64,000 bases of DNA from contig NZ_AP012541.1 in assembly GCF_000829035.1 (NCBI RefSeq), positions 2,480,001 to 2,544,000 on the forward strand, in the 5' to 3' direction. The notes under the pieces are model-generated. The model was not told the DNA's origin. It searched no databases and saw only the letters and a list, made by a program, of their open reading frames with translations. Shown here piece by piece: positions 8,115 through 16,816 of this stretch (position 1 is the first letter of the stretch; every line of letters begins with the position of its first letter). Made by a program: the position numbers and the translations under genes. Source of the stretch: Lacticaseibacillus paracasei subsp. paracasei. Its GTDB lineage: Bacteria; Bacillota; Bacilli; Lactobacillales; Lactobacillaceae.

Positions 8115-8438
8115 ATGAAAGCGACTTATAAAGATCAATCCGCAGAAGTTTGGGAAATTAGTAAAAACAACGAATTCCCTGACTGGGTCAAAGAAGCTTT
8201 TGAAAAGAACTACCTTGTTTGGTTGGATGACCGACTTCGTATTTTAATGGCCGGTTTGTTCCCGCCAATGATCGAAAGCTTACAGCATGAGAAAGCCAGT
8301 GTTTTTCGCGTTCAAGGCGTTCAGTTTGGGGTCGTGACAATTGGCTATCTAGGTGACTATTTGGACGTCACAAATCACCGCGTCGTCTCTAAGCAGCAGT
8401 TTGCTAGGCAGTATCGAATTGAAAAAACAGGTAACTAA
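8115..8438 (+). CDS. Uncharacterised protein, 107 aa
   Basis: I do not recognise a family. The protein (MKATYKDQSAEVWEISKNN ...) is soluble and mixed alpha/beta in composition, with an aromatic-rich N-terminal half (FPDWVKEAF, YLVWLDDRL). A GTG 12 nt upstream is an alternative start. It is a monocistronic gene with its own terminator, stranded between two IS30 elements; such orphan genes are common in prophage or island remnants of lactobacilli. Function unknown. Confidence 0.6.
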   Translation: MKATYKDQSAEVWEISKNNEFPDWVKEAFEKNYLVWLDDRLRILMAGLFPPMIESLQHEKASVFRVQGVQFGVVTIGYLGDYLDVTNHRVVSKQQFARQYRIEKTGN

Positions 8439-8458
8439 TTTTAATCCCACATTAAATA

Positions 8459-8509
8459 AAAACGCATGTGAACAGACTAGTTCAGACTAGATGATCACAT
8501 GCGTTTTTT
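8459..8509. terminator. Bidirectional terminator after the orphan gene
   Basis: AAACGCATGTGA (from 8459) pairs with TCACATGCGTTT (8495-8506), followed by a T run on the plus strand and preceded by an A run that serves the minus strand. Confidence 0.75.
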
Positions 8510-8540
8510 AATTTCAAAATCAGCTGACTATTTTCAGCGC

Positions 8541-9657
8541 GACGAATTGTCAACTCAAGTGCAACTTTTTACCCATGAAGACTTCTGATGGCGTCTTCCA
8601 GCCTAAGACCTTGCGTGGTCGATTATTCAGTTGTTCAATGTAAGTCTCAATTTCCTGGTCGCTCTGAAGGTCTAGGTCTGTGTTCTTGGGAAAGTATTCT
8701 CTAATCAGTCCGTTGGTGTTTTCGTTAGTTCCTCGTTGTTGAGGCGCGTGTGGGTCAGGAAAGAAGACCTTTGTATTCAGACGTTCTGCCAGCTCCCTGT
8801 ACCGGGCAAACTCCCTTCCACGGTCAGGAGTCACTGTTCTTACTCGGTTAGCTGGTAAGGCACCAAGCAGCTCAATCATGACGTCTCTAACAGTGTCAGC
8901 TTTTGCGTTGGCCGTTCGCTTCGAAAGCAGATAGCGTGATTTACGGTCAACTAATGTTACTAATGCAGAGTGTCCTGTTTTACCGCGTACTGTATCGCCT
9001 TCCCAGTGACCAAACCAGCTGCGATTTTCTGCCGACCGGGGTCGGTCGTGAATTGATGGCACGTCATTGAAGCGCCCCCGGCGTTCATTTATGGTGCCTT
9101 TGATTTTGCGCGTCTTGCCTCGGTGTCGAAGCAGCCTTGGTAGCCCGCGAGCACCATGGCTCTTCAATGGAACACCGAGATTATCTAGGTAGATACCTCT
9201 GTAGATAGTCGAATAGCTGATGCGAATAGGACTGCCTTCTAGTGACAAGCGACCGGCAATCTGCTCAGGCGACCAATGTAGCACCGTGATATATCGAATG
9301 ACAGCGTCACGAGTCCCCGGTCGATCGAGGATCCGAGGACGCCTGCTAGCCAAGCGAACCCGCCGGTAGCGGTCCTGAGCGGTGGCTGCCGAATAGTTCC
9401 GCCAGCCGCCGTTACGTGCAATTTCACGGCTGACTGTACTCTTGGAACGACCTATCTCTTTGGCGATGGTATCAAGAGTTTTGCCTGTAGAGATACCAAG
9501 CAGTATCGATTCACGGTCTTTTAAGGTAAGATGGGTGTACGGACTCATAGTCGAGTTCTCCTTGTAGTTGGTCTTGTGGTGATTCCATTTTACAAGGACT
9601 CAGGCTATGAGTCTTTTCTATTTGACTAATTTGTTGCACTTGAATTGTAAATCCGTC
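8541..9657 (-). mobile_element. IS30-family insertion sequence (copy C), about 1117 bp
   Basis: Ends carry imperfect inverted repeats at 8541-8566 and 9633-9657 with the same TCAAGTGCAAC core as copy A. A GCGACG hexamer is shared at both outer edges, so the exact end may lie 2 bp further out. It lies immediately downstream of an rpsI terminator. No target duplication is obvious. Confidence 0.85.
8550..9548 (-). CDS. IS30-family transposase (copy C)
   Basis: A 332-residue IS30 transposase: helix-turn-helix TIAKEIGRSKSTVSREIARN, then the DDE core with GHWEGDTVRGKTG, TPDRGREFARYREL and QRGTNENTNGLIREYFPK. It is the usual length with no interruption. It is more like copy A than copy B in its C-terminal block and its end sequences. 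Confidence 0.95.
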   Translation of the reverse strand: MSPYTHLTLKDRESILLGISTGKTLDTIAKEIGRSKSTVSREIARNGGWRNYSAATAQDRYRRVRLASRRPRILDRPGTRDAVIRYITVLHWSPEQIAGRLSLEGSPIRISYSTIYRGIYLDNLGVPLKSHGARGLPRLLRHRGKTRKIKGTINERRGRFNDVPSIHDRPRSAENRSWFGHWEGDTVRGKTGHSALVTLVDRKSRYLLSKRTANAKADTVRDVMIELLGALPANRVRTVTPDRGREFARYRELAERLNTKVFFPDPHAPQQRGTNENTNGLIREYFPKNTDLDLQSDQEIETYIEQLNNRPRKVLGWKTPSEVFMGKKLHLS

Positions 9658-9660
9658 GCA

Positions 9661-9695
9661 ACAAAAAACACCTTCCCGAAAACCAGGAAAGTGTT
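9661..9695 (-). terminator. Terminator of the rpsI remnant
   Basis: AACACCTTCC (9667-9676) pairs with GGAAAGTGTT (9686-9695); on the minus strand the stem is followed by TTTTTTG. It lies 25 nt downstream of the rpsI stop codon. Confidence 0.75.
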
Positions 9696-9720
9696 GAAAC
9701 GCCAAATGTTGATCGAATGA

Positions 9721-9771
9721 TTAACGCTTGGAGAATTGTGAAGCTTTACGAGCCTTCTTCAGACCGTACTT
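9721..9771 (-). pseudogene. rpsI: 3' end of rpsI (ribosomal protein S9), last 16 codons
   Basis: Minus-strand codons at 9721-9771 read KYGLKKARKASQFSKR followed by TAA, the highly conserved S9 C-terminus that contacts the ribosomal P site. Upstream of this the frame changes at once to unrelated sequence (position 9772), so the rest of S9 is missing while the natural terminator follows. An isolated 3' end plus terminator is what an integrative element leaves when it recombines into the 3' end of a gene. It could also be a deletion scar. Not translatable as it stands. Confidence 0.8.
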
Positions 9772-10185
9772 TGAATTCCATAACATCGATTGGTTTCAAT
9801 CAACCTCAAAGTATTGTCCTCTCAGCATTTACTCCCAAGCGAATTTCAATGAGTTTGAATCAATATCAATGAATCACGCATCATCGGCCCAAAATCGGAC
9901 CAATTTCAGAGAACGTAAGAAAACTACAACGAAGAAACTCACGTCTTTTGAATGGTGCGTGCCCAATTCGCCCAACTCAGATATTGGTTCAAATAACATT
10001 CTCCTCACCAAAAGCTTCCATATAATACGGAGGGAATGTCTTGAGAACGAGAGAGAGATCAAGTCTGCAAAACACAGCATTACTAATATTTGTATCCAGC
10101 TTTACAATCCACATACAAGTCTTCATTTGGGAGAGGCCACCTCCACGACGCCTTGTCGTCTATCACTTGAGGAGGAGGTCACGTC
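9772..10185. other. Non-coding leader between the rpsI remnant and the replication gene
   Basis: No convincing gene: a plus-strand open frame across 9728-10189 overlaps the rpsI end and has low-quality composition. A TATAAT at 10021-10026 is a possible -10 for the replication gene, without a clear -35. AT-rich stretches with repeated AATCAA-type words around 9800-9870 could be protein-binding sites, but no regular iteron is visible. Confidence 0.35.
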
Positions 10186-11709
10186 ATGAAGCCGACACTT
10201 GAAACCATCGAGGCCACCATATTGCATAGTGGCCTTCGCAACAATAAATTCAAAAACAGCCACACTCACCCGCAACCACCAATCGAAGCAACCAAAGGTG
10301 CAATCTTTACATGGCGCAGTAAGCCTAAAATGACGCTCGGTCAAGGTGTCGTGATCACTTCTCTGGAAGCGTTGATTCAGTCTCCTGACGAATACACTCA
10401 CTGGACACCAAACGTTTATTGCTATGGTACTTACACGGATAAGGTTCATCACATTACTCAAGGCCACACGGAGTCAAACCTCAAGCAAATCAATGCCTTC
10501 ACCGTAGATATCGATATTGCACCAGGGACAGAGCCGTTCAATTCCAACGATCTCCTTCTAGAATCCCTGACGTTAGGGCTAATGCCCACCTTGATCTTAA
10601 AGACTACGCGTGGATACCAGATGTTCTTCATCCTCAGTGAACCAGCATACGTCACGTCTCACTCTAATTTCCGGGTTGTTGCTGTTGCGAAGAAGATATC
10701 ACAATCACTTCGCCAATACTTCGCCCAGAATTTTCCCGTAGATATGACCTGCAATCACTTTGGTATCACACGCATTCCACGTACCGATAACGTTGAATTC
10801 TTCGATTCAAACTATCAATATCCATTCAGCAAGTGGCTAGCTTGGTCCCTCAAGCAAACGGACGAACCCTGCCATTTTAAGACAAACACTGTTCGTCGCA
10901 GGCATCCACACCGCCAAGTAGACGAGCCTTGGTTTTCCTTGCTTCTCAATCAATCAGATATCCTTGGCGCTAAGGGCCTATATGGGCGAAATAACGCCAT
11001 CTTCACACTAGCCTTGGCCTGCTACGCCTCGGAATTGAGTCATGATAGCTGTTTCGATATCCTCAACCGCTTCAACCTTCGCCTCCATCTCCCGATCTCG
11101 ACTAACGAACTCAAAAAGACGATTCGCAGTGCTTACTCCGGAACGTATCAGGCTGCAAGTCGTGCTTTTGTTATTCCCTTACTCCAACAATGGGTCTCTT
11201 CAACCCTGACGGCAAAAGAGCTATTTGGAAACCCTAATTGGGTAAAAACCAAGCAACCGCGCGCGTCGCGCAAAAATAGTTTTCTGTCCGAGTGGAAGGC
11301 TGATTTTACAGCCTTCTTGATGCGTAAGACTTCTACAAAAACGCCGTTCCTTCAAACGACGCAAGCATGCATCTCTGATGCGCTTAGTATCCCCTCTCGA
11401 TCATTAGCCAAACTCCTCAGGCTAATGCAAGCGGCAGGAGAAATTGTCTTGCACACTCGCCGTGGCCGCAACGGTGGGCTGTCAATCGCGCATCGTTCTG
11501 TTCTCGCATTATCTGTTATCCAAGACAAGCAAGCTACGGCAAAAGACTTTTTCTACCGTGTTGTCGCCATCTTGGCAGAAGCGCCCGTGTACAGACCTCG
11601 TCGCTACGCACCATCGCCTTTCAGACACGCGTCTAGGAGTACTCACCTTCGTGGTCACACTTCGTCGGCTCTTGGGAGGGCGCCGACAGTGGCTGGCAAC
11701 CGACACTAG
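10186..11709 (+). CDS. Plasmid/ICE-type replication protein with primase-like and PriCT domains
   Basis: The start at 10186 follows GAGGAGGT. The N-terminal half has archaeo-eukaryotic primase features: FTVDIDIAPG (acidic pair, about residue 105), TTRGYQMFF, and DMTCNHFGITRIPR with a histidine/arginine motif. Then comes a PriCT-like helical block (RNNAIFTLALACYASELS ... ELKKTIRSAYSG, about residues 275-325) and a winged-helix-like region. Such proteins initiate replication of plasmids and integrative elements. The last 50 residues are arginine/serine-rich and look like out-of-frame or scrambled sequence, so the C-terminus may be altered by nearby rearrangement. Confidence 0.65.
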   Translation: MKPTLETIEATILHSGLRNNKFKNSHTHPQPPIEATKGAIFTWRSKPKMTLGQGVVITSLEALIQSPDEYTHWTPNVYCYGTYTDKVHHITQGHTESNLKQINAFTVDIDIAPGTEPFNSNDLLLESLTLGLMPTLILKTTRGYQMFFILSEPAYVTSHSNFRVVAVAKKISQSLRQYFAQNFPVDMTCNHFGITRIPRTDNVEFFDSNYQYPFSKWLAWSLKQTDEPCHFKTNTVRRRHPHRQVDEPWFSLLLNQSDILGAKGLYGRNNAIFTLALACYASELSHDSCFDILNRFNLRLHLPISTNELKKTIRSAYSGTYQAASRAFVIPLLQQWVSSTLTAKELFGNPNWVKTKQPRASRKNSFLSEWKADFTAFLMRKTSTKTPFLQTTQACISDALSIPSRSLAKLLRLMQAAGEIVLHTRRGRNGGLSIAHRSVLALSVIQDKQATAKDFFYRVVAILAEAPVYRPRRYAPSPFRHASRSTHLRGHTSSALGRAPTVAGNRH

Positions 11710-11793
11710 GTTGATGATTGGGGAAGACGCGGGCTACCGGCGAATACACCCGTCCCAACACATGCCCGTCAACACCACAACTTCGACAAATCA

Positions 11794-11933
11794 TTGATAG
11801 CTACGATGCTATTAATAGCATCGATTCCTCACAACCTATTGCCTATCCGACACCGACAGTACAACGTTTCTAAACAATTGCTATCAATAGCACTAGCAAG
11901 CAATTTCGTACACCTACTATTAATATTGATAGC
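11794..11933. repeat. Cluster of GCTATYAATAGC palindromes and half-sites
   Basis: GCTATTAATAGC (11808-11819) is a perfect palindrome and GCTATCAATAGC (11880-11891) a near one. TTGATAGC half-sites lie at 11794-11801 and 11926-11933, the latter inside the imperfect palindrome at 11917-11932. Repeated palindromes downstream of a replication gene are typical of partition or origin sites. IS3 begins 8 bp further, so the array may be truncated. Confidence 0.45.
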
Positions 11934-11967
11934 AAGGGCGTGCGGACGTTTTTCTGGACTTTCAACC

Positions 11968-13575
11968 TCAGGCAGCCTTGCTCTGACGGTATTCTTGCGG
12001 GCTCTTTCCTCCTAAAACTTTTTTTCTTCGCTTGGTGTTATACCACTCGATATACAGGTCGAGTTCTTTGGTGAAATCATCAATAGATTTTCCTAGCCAA
12101 CTTCTGTTGTAAAAGAACTCAGTCTTTAGATGACCAAAGAAGCTCTCTGCTTGAGCATTATCTGGGGTACTTGCTTTCTTCGACATAGAACGTGTGAAGC
12201 CGAATCCATCCATTAACTCAATCCAACCTGGCCACCGGTAATGGGCACCTCGATCTGAGTGCACAATAGGTTTTTCGTCGGACGCAAAAGTCTCTGCCGC
12301 AGCGCTAAGCATTGTGTTAACCAGTTCGGCGTTAGGACTGGTGCCAATTGTCCAACTCGTGATTTGGCCGTCAAAGCAATCAATTAGCGGAGACAAGTAT
12401 ACCTTCCCCGCCTGGATAGAAAACTCCGTAATGTCCGTAACGAGCTTCTGGTTGGGAGCCTCAGCTTGAAAGTCTCGATCAAGAATATTGGGGACTGCCG
12501 GCGTGATTTCTCCTGCATACGAGCTGTATTTGCGACACCGGGTAACGGTGACTTCCAGACCTTCCTCACTCATCAATCGTCGGATCACTTTTTCGGAAAG
12601 ATGGATGCCCTCATCATCTAATTCCATCTTGATCCGGCGATATCCATAGCTCTCGTAGTTCTGTTTAAAGATAACTTTTAAACGAGGACGGATGGCCTCA
12701 TACTTATCGCCTTTAGCGATGGCGTCACGTTGATAGAAGTAGCTACTCTTCGACAGCTGAAGCGCCTTGAGTAACGTATTGAGCGAGTATTTGTCACGCA
12801 GGGCATCAATCACCTGAACCTTTTCTCGATTGGTCAGATTTAGATGATCGATGCCCAGATCTTTTTTTAGAAGGGCGTTCACTTGGAGGAGGATATCATT
12901 TTGAAGCTCAAGTTCTTTGATTCGAGCTTGGAGGCTTGAGACTTCTGGGTTAACTATTTTCTCGGCACTTCTTTCATCTGATAAACTAGGCGCCTGCTTT
13001 GCCGGAAAGGTTTCTCCAAGTACGTCTCGTTTCCAACCATAAAGCGTTTCACGACTGACCCCGAAGTCCTCTGCGATTTCTCTGGCTGGAACCTCTCGCT
13101 TATAAAGCGCCTCAACAGCCTTGGCCTTAACTTCTTCAGTTGCGGCGGGCTTATTCACAACTGTACGACTCCGCAACGTATCATCGAAACGCGGGTCTTC
13201 AAGAAGCCACTCGCGAAGAAGTTGGCGTGAGGGATATCCAAGTGCCTTGACTGTCTTAGTGATGAACTGACCGTGCTCAAAAAAGTGATCCACTGCGGCC
13301 TGGCGCTGAGTATCAGAGTACTTGGATTTTCGTTTTCGAGGAATATCGGTAAGCGTCGCTTTGGCATCTTCTTCATAGTCTTTGATCCACCGTTTCAAGG
13401 CGCCCAAATGAAGGCGGCGAAGCGAATTGCCCAACTCGGCGATCTTTTTTACCCCATTCGGTGCTAAAATTGACACCACTCGGCGAAAGAATTGACCAAG
13501 AATTTCAAAAGTGGCATCGCTGAGCGTTTTCAGCGATGCCACTTTCAGTTTTACGGGAGCTTGTCTCCTCGGCAC
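11968..13575 (-). pseudogene. IS3-family transposase, 5' end displaced by IS21
   Basis: From about 13402 to 11968 the frame is the IS3 transposase: two helix-turn-helix blocks (GALKRWIKDYEED; PAREIAEDFGVSRETLYGWKR), a leucine-zipper-like ELELQNDILLQVNALL, then the rve core with D in TDITEF, D in HSDRGAHY and E in AESFFGHLKTE. The true first 34 codons (MYSKADKKRAIELYYQY ... ELGYPSLG) lie at 16216-16317, beyond the IS21. The apparent start at 13575 is inside IS21, so a hybrid protein could be made. OrfA and OrfB lie in one frame here, unlike the usual IS3 frameshift. Confidence 0.8.
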
Positions 13576-13757
13576 TTACCCAGGTATTTCACGATGACTT
13601 CTTTTCCATATTCGAAAAGCTCGTCATCCGTCAATTTATCGTTATTTTCCCAGATAATGTCCACCAGTGCGTCGCCAAGCACGTTTTCCCAGTCTTCCAT
13701 TGCGTCTGTATGTGCATAGAACAGCGCCAATCGTTGTTCCAGTTCTACTGAAATCAT
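13551..13757 (-). CDS. Small acidic protein encoded at the 3' end of the IS21 operon
   Basis: A 68-residue acidic protein (MISVELEQRLALFYAHTD ... VIVKYLGK) whose ATG overlaps the istB stop (ATGA), so it is translationally coupled to istB. No known IS21 partner of this type comes to mind; canonical IS21 has only istA and istB. It may be a passenger or a regulatory factor. Coding is supported by the overlap and the composition. Confidence 0.5.
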   Translation of the reverse strand: MISVELEQRLALFYAHTDAMEDWENVLGDALVDIIWENNDKLTDDELFEYGKEVIVKYLGKCRGDKLP

Positions 13758-14512
13758 GCAAATTCGCCTCCGATTCCATACCGCTCGCGCATCGATTTGT
13801 CGCCTTGGATAAGGAGCTTGTAAGAATCGTGGACGATTCGGTCAAGGATCGCATCCGCAATCTGTGGATTTCCCAGCTTACTATGCCAGCCTTCCGGCGC
13901 GAATTGAGTACAAAAGATTGTTGAACCACGCTGACTTCGATATTCGATCAACTCAAGAATAGTCTGAGCTTGTTCATCGTTGATCGGCGTCAAAAGCCAC
14001 TCATCGATGATCAAGAGTTCAACTTTCTTGTACCGTTCAATAATCTTATGAAAGTCACCGTTTGCCTCATGCTTCGCTACAATCAAATCATCAATCAGTT
14101 CGGGAAGACGCACATATTTTACTTTATGAAACTGATGGCAAGCCTCAATCCCCAAAGCTGTCGCCAACCATGTTTTCCCGTTACCTGAAGCACCCATTAA
14201 GATGACGTTATGGTGCTCTTGAATATACGTGCCAGTCGCAAGGCGTTGAATCAAGTTCCGATCCAACTTACGATCCGGCAAGTAATTGATATCAGCTATA
14301 CATGGCTCATTCGTCCGAAAATTTGCACTCTTGATCAGTCGATTCAGCCTATTTGACTGAAGGCTTGCGTAAGCCGCATCAACGAGTAACTTGAACCGAT
14401 CATCAAAGTTCATTGATCGATATTCTGTGTTGCTTTCCTGTGCTTCCAAGGCATTTGCCATAGAGGTAAGCTTCATCTGCCGTAACTTCCGTTGAGTTTC
14501 GTCATTTACCAT
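13754..14512 (-). CDS. istB: IS21 helper ATPase IstB
   Basis: A 252-residue AAA+ ATPase with Walker A GASGNGKTW, Walker B LLIIDEWLL and a sensor region (YRSQRGSTIFCTQFAPEGWHSKL), the IstB/DnaC-like pattern. The start overlaps the end of istA (TAATG). IstB forms an ATP-dependent oligomer that selects target DNA and activates the transposase. Full length. Confidence 0.95.
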   Translation of the reverse strand: MVNDETQRKLRQMKLTSMANALEAQESNTEYRSMNFDDRFKLLVDAAYASLQSNRLNRLIKSANFRTNEPCIADINYLPDRKLDRNLIQRLATGTYIQEHHNVILMGASGNGKTWLATALGIEACHQFHKVKYVRLPELIDDLIVAKHEANGDFHKIIERYKKVELLIIDEWLLTPINDEQAQTILELIEYRSQRGSTIFCTQFAPEGWHSKLGNPQIADAILDRIVHDSYKLLIQGDKSMRERYGIGGEFA

Positions 14513-16047
14513 TAGTCATTTCCTCCAAAGTATGCTGCACCACGAGTAAAACCGTAGTCGGGTTCGTTAATCGTCTTTGGTGCTGGAATCTTTTGACTTT
14601 TCATAACCCGTTCAACTACGGACACCGTCGGTGCGGTCGCAATTTTCATCACGGTCGTACACGCGGCTTCGATTTCAATAGCTGCGTATTTTCTAGCTAA
14701 GCCTTTGAATCGAAAAGCTGCACTTAGACCTTGTTTTTCACTTGCCGCCGATTTAAGTAGATATCGCATTACGGCAAGCGTATTGATGCCAACCTCTTCC
14801 GCCCAAGCTAATGCGTTCTCAGGTGTATGATCGACGAACAGTTTATGTTCTGCTGGCAAATGATCGTGATTGGTTGAAAATTGCCCGAATTTACCGGTTA
14901 GTCGTTTATGGGAGGCAATTCGATTACCTTTGTAGAAAACTTCTACGATATCTTTCGTCACCTTGATATCCACTTTAGATGAGATATACTCGTAAGGAAC
15001 AGAGTAAAACTGACTTTCCACGTTGATGTGGTAGTCTAATTGCACGATGGCAGTCCGCCAACTGGCCATCGTATAAGCTTGAACAGGTAATGGTCGCAAG
15101 GCAAAGCTTTCTTCGTCATGAAACGCCGAAAGGCGACTACCTTGTTTATATTTCTTTGTGAATGGCCGTTCGTTGAACTCCTTGAGTTTGATGCGAACGG
15201 CCTTATTTAATTCCTCGAGGCCAAAGAATGTTTCATTTCGTAGCGCTGCTATAATCCATGTTGATACTGTCCCCACAACACCTTCGACAGTCGGCTTATC
15301 CTTTGGCTTCCGGACTCGTGCTGGCATCACAATTGTGCCGTAGTGCAAGGCTAGATCTCGATACATTTCATTCAAGATGATTTCGCTATGCTTGTGCGAA
15401 GTCACACCCGTTTTGAGATTGTCGGAAATCAGATATTGCGTCACACCACCAAAGAATTCATACGCATGAATGTGTCCAGTAAGCCACGCCTCCTGTTGTT
15501 CAGTCATAAATGCCTCACAGTAGCTGTACGCACTACACGGCAAAGAAGCGATGAACAGATATGCCTTGATGATTTCTCCAGTTTCGCGATCGACGATATG
15601 CAAAGGTGAGCCCGCCCAATCGACCTCCATCACTTCACCTGGTTTACGCCGGATCCGCATAGTTGCCTTATATTTCTGCGCATAAGCACGATAATACTGG
15701 CAAAAGGTTCGATACGCATACGGAATTGTGCCATTTTGTCGGCACTCTTGCTCATATTCATAATGAACCAGGGATAAGGTGACGTTAGGCTTAGCCAATT
15801 CCTCGTGTATCTTTTCGAAGTCGGGTATCTGCCGACCTTTTGCCATCGGTTGCTTCTGAGGAAACAACAAGCTTTCCAACCAAATATCATCCACATCATC
15901 AGTAAATGGTGGACTAATCTGATGTAGCTCAGCTTGCTTGATAACTTCAGAAATCTTGGGACGTGAATTCCCAGTGATTGCCGCAATGTCTCGCTGCACC
16001 AGCTCTTGAGCGTGAAGCTCAAGAATTTGACGGTAATGAATAGCCAT
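14512..16047 (-). CDS. istA: IS21 transposase IstA
   Basis: A 511-residue transposase with N-terminal helix-turn-helix (LVQRDIAAITGNSRPKISEVIKQA) and a second DNA-binding domain. An rve catalytic core follows with EVDWAGSPLH (D), YLISDNLKTG (D) and KDKPTVEGVVGTV (E). Upstream AGGAGG lies just before the ATG at 16047. With IstB it performs cut-and-paste or replicative transposition. It is full length, so the element is probably competent. Confidence 0.95.
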   Translation of the reverse strand: MAIHYRQILELHAQELVQRDIAAITGNSRPKISEVIKQAELHQISPPFTDDVDDIWLESLLFPQKQPMAKGRQIPDFEKIHEELAKPNVTLSLVHYEYEQECRQNGTIPYAYRTFCQYYRAYAQKYKATMRIRRKPGEVMEVDWAGSPLHIVDRETGEIIKAYLFIASLPCSAYSYCEAFMTEQQEAWLTGHIHAYEFFGGVTQYLISDNLKTGVTSHKHSEIILNEMYRDLALHYGTIVMPARVRKPKDKPTVEGVVGTVSTWIIAALRNETFFGLEELNKAVRIKLKEFNERPFTKKYKQGSRLSAFHDEESFALRPLPVQAYTMASWRTAIVQLDYHINVESQFYSVPYEYISSKVDIKVTKDIVEVFYKGNRIASHKRLTGKFGQFSTNHDHLPAEHKLFVDHTPENALAWAEEVGINTLAVMRYLLKSAASEKQGLSAAFRFKGLARKYAAIEIEAACTTVMKIATAPTVSVVERVMKSQKIPAPKTINEPDYGFTRGAAYFGGND

Positions 16048-16215
16048 TACAAAGACCTCCTGTATTTAAGAATTGCACGCGCTTACACGTATGCTACCCG
16101 TAGTATACAGGAGGTTTCTGTATTGTTGGTCAATTTCTTCGCCGACCTTGGACAATTTTTTCGCCGAGTGGTGTCAAAAACTTCGCATTACCTGGTAAAG
16201 CTATATGCCGTCTTC

Positions 16216-16317
16216 ACCCAAAGACGGATAACCTAATTCTCGGGTTACTGCACTCCATGAATGATGATATTGGTAGTAGAGCTCGATAGCTCTTTTCTTG
16301 TCTGCTTTTGAATACAT
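16216..16317 (-). pseudogene. 5' fragment of the IS3 transposase
   Basis: Codons MYSKADKKRAIELYYQY ... ELGYPSLG lie here, then the frame enters IS21 (EDGI, stop). Joined at the CCCAAA duplication to the 3' part near 13402 (GALKRWIKD), it rebuilds the IS3 N-terminal helix-turn-helix domain. Confidence 0.8.
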
Positions 16318-16354
16318 AATGACATCATACCCGAAGTCCAGGATTTTGTCCGCA

Positions 16355-16576
16355 CGCCCCAGCTTGATCAACGCCTTGAAAGTAATCAAACATATTGAGA
16401 TAAGTTGTCTGATCAAGTCCAAATTTCTTGATGTCGTTAATCACGTTACGATTGTAATCCCGCGTCACAAATGTTGCTGGCTGACCATGTTGCTTGAATA
16501 ATTGCAGACGTGCAATCATCATTTTCTCAATGGCAGAAATTGGAGAATACAACTTATGTGTCAAGAAATAATCCAT
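16355..16576 (-). pseudogene. N-terminal stump of a TagE/GtfA-like glycosyltransferase
   Basis: From ATG 16576 the frame reads MDYFLTHKLYSPISAIE ... QPATFVTRDYNRNVIND ... YLNMFDYFQG before entering the IS3 end. The MFDYFQ motif and N-terminal pattern are those of poly(glycerol-phosphate) alpha-glucosyltransferase/GtfA-type enzymes (GT4), normally near 500 residues. Only about 70 remain, so it is inactive. It is probably a relic of an EPS or teichoic acid glycosylation locus. Confidence 0.6.
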
Positions 16577-16596
16577 GAGTTTACCTCAACGTTGAT

Positions 16597-16816
16597 CTAT
16601 TTATCTCCAAAGCCTTCTGGATGGGTTTGATGCCAGTTCCAAGCCGTGGCAATGACTTGTTCGACATCATCAAACTTCGGCTTCCAGCCTAAAATCGTGC
16701 GGGCTTTATCACTTGCGGCAATCAAGGTAGAAGGATCACCTGGGCGACGTGGGCCTATTTTGGCAGGAATGGGTTGGCCAGTGACTTTGCGGGCCGCGTT
16801 TAAGATCTCTAAGTTA
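16597..16816 (-). pseudogene. galE: C-terminal fragment of UDP-glucose 4-epimerase
   Basis: The last 73 or so residues of a Gal[48 protein letters not shown], typical of the SDR substrate-binding C-terminus. The Rossmann domain is missing because an IS (16817) cuts the gene. In EPS synthesis GalE supplies UDP-galactose. The fragment has no start of its own. Confidence 0.85.

Larger units (their letters stand above)
13409..16216 (-). mobile_element. IS21-family insertion sequence, 2808 bp, nested in IS3
   Basis: The element starts TGAAGGCGGC at 13409 and ends with the inverse of TGAAGACGGC at 16216, TG...CA as in IS21. CCCAAA flanks both sides (13403-13408 and 16217-16222), a 6-bp target duplication that restores the IS3 frame. 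Inner multiple repeats with the core CGCCGAGTGGTGTCAA occur near both ends (13470-13500 and 16150-16177), like the L/R repeats of IS21. Confidence 0.9.
11941..16354 (-). mobile_element. IS3-family element interrupted by an IS21-family element
   Basis: Inverted ends TGCGGAC...CTGGACTT occur at 11941-11958 and, inverted, end at 16354; the match extends outward to GGGCG. Without the inner IS21 and its duplication the element is about 1.6 kb. The outer flanks (plasmid-type repeats on the left, a glycosyltransferase stump on the right) show no target duplication, which suggests recombination after insertion. Confidence 0.8.

Noticed and set aside
9728..10189. 153-codon plus-strand open frame before the replication gene
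   Set aside because: It overlaps the rpsI remnant, has no ribosome site, and its amino-acid content (many N, S, H, T) is typical of non-coding DNA.
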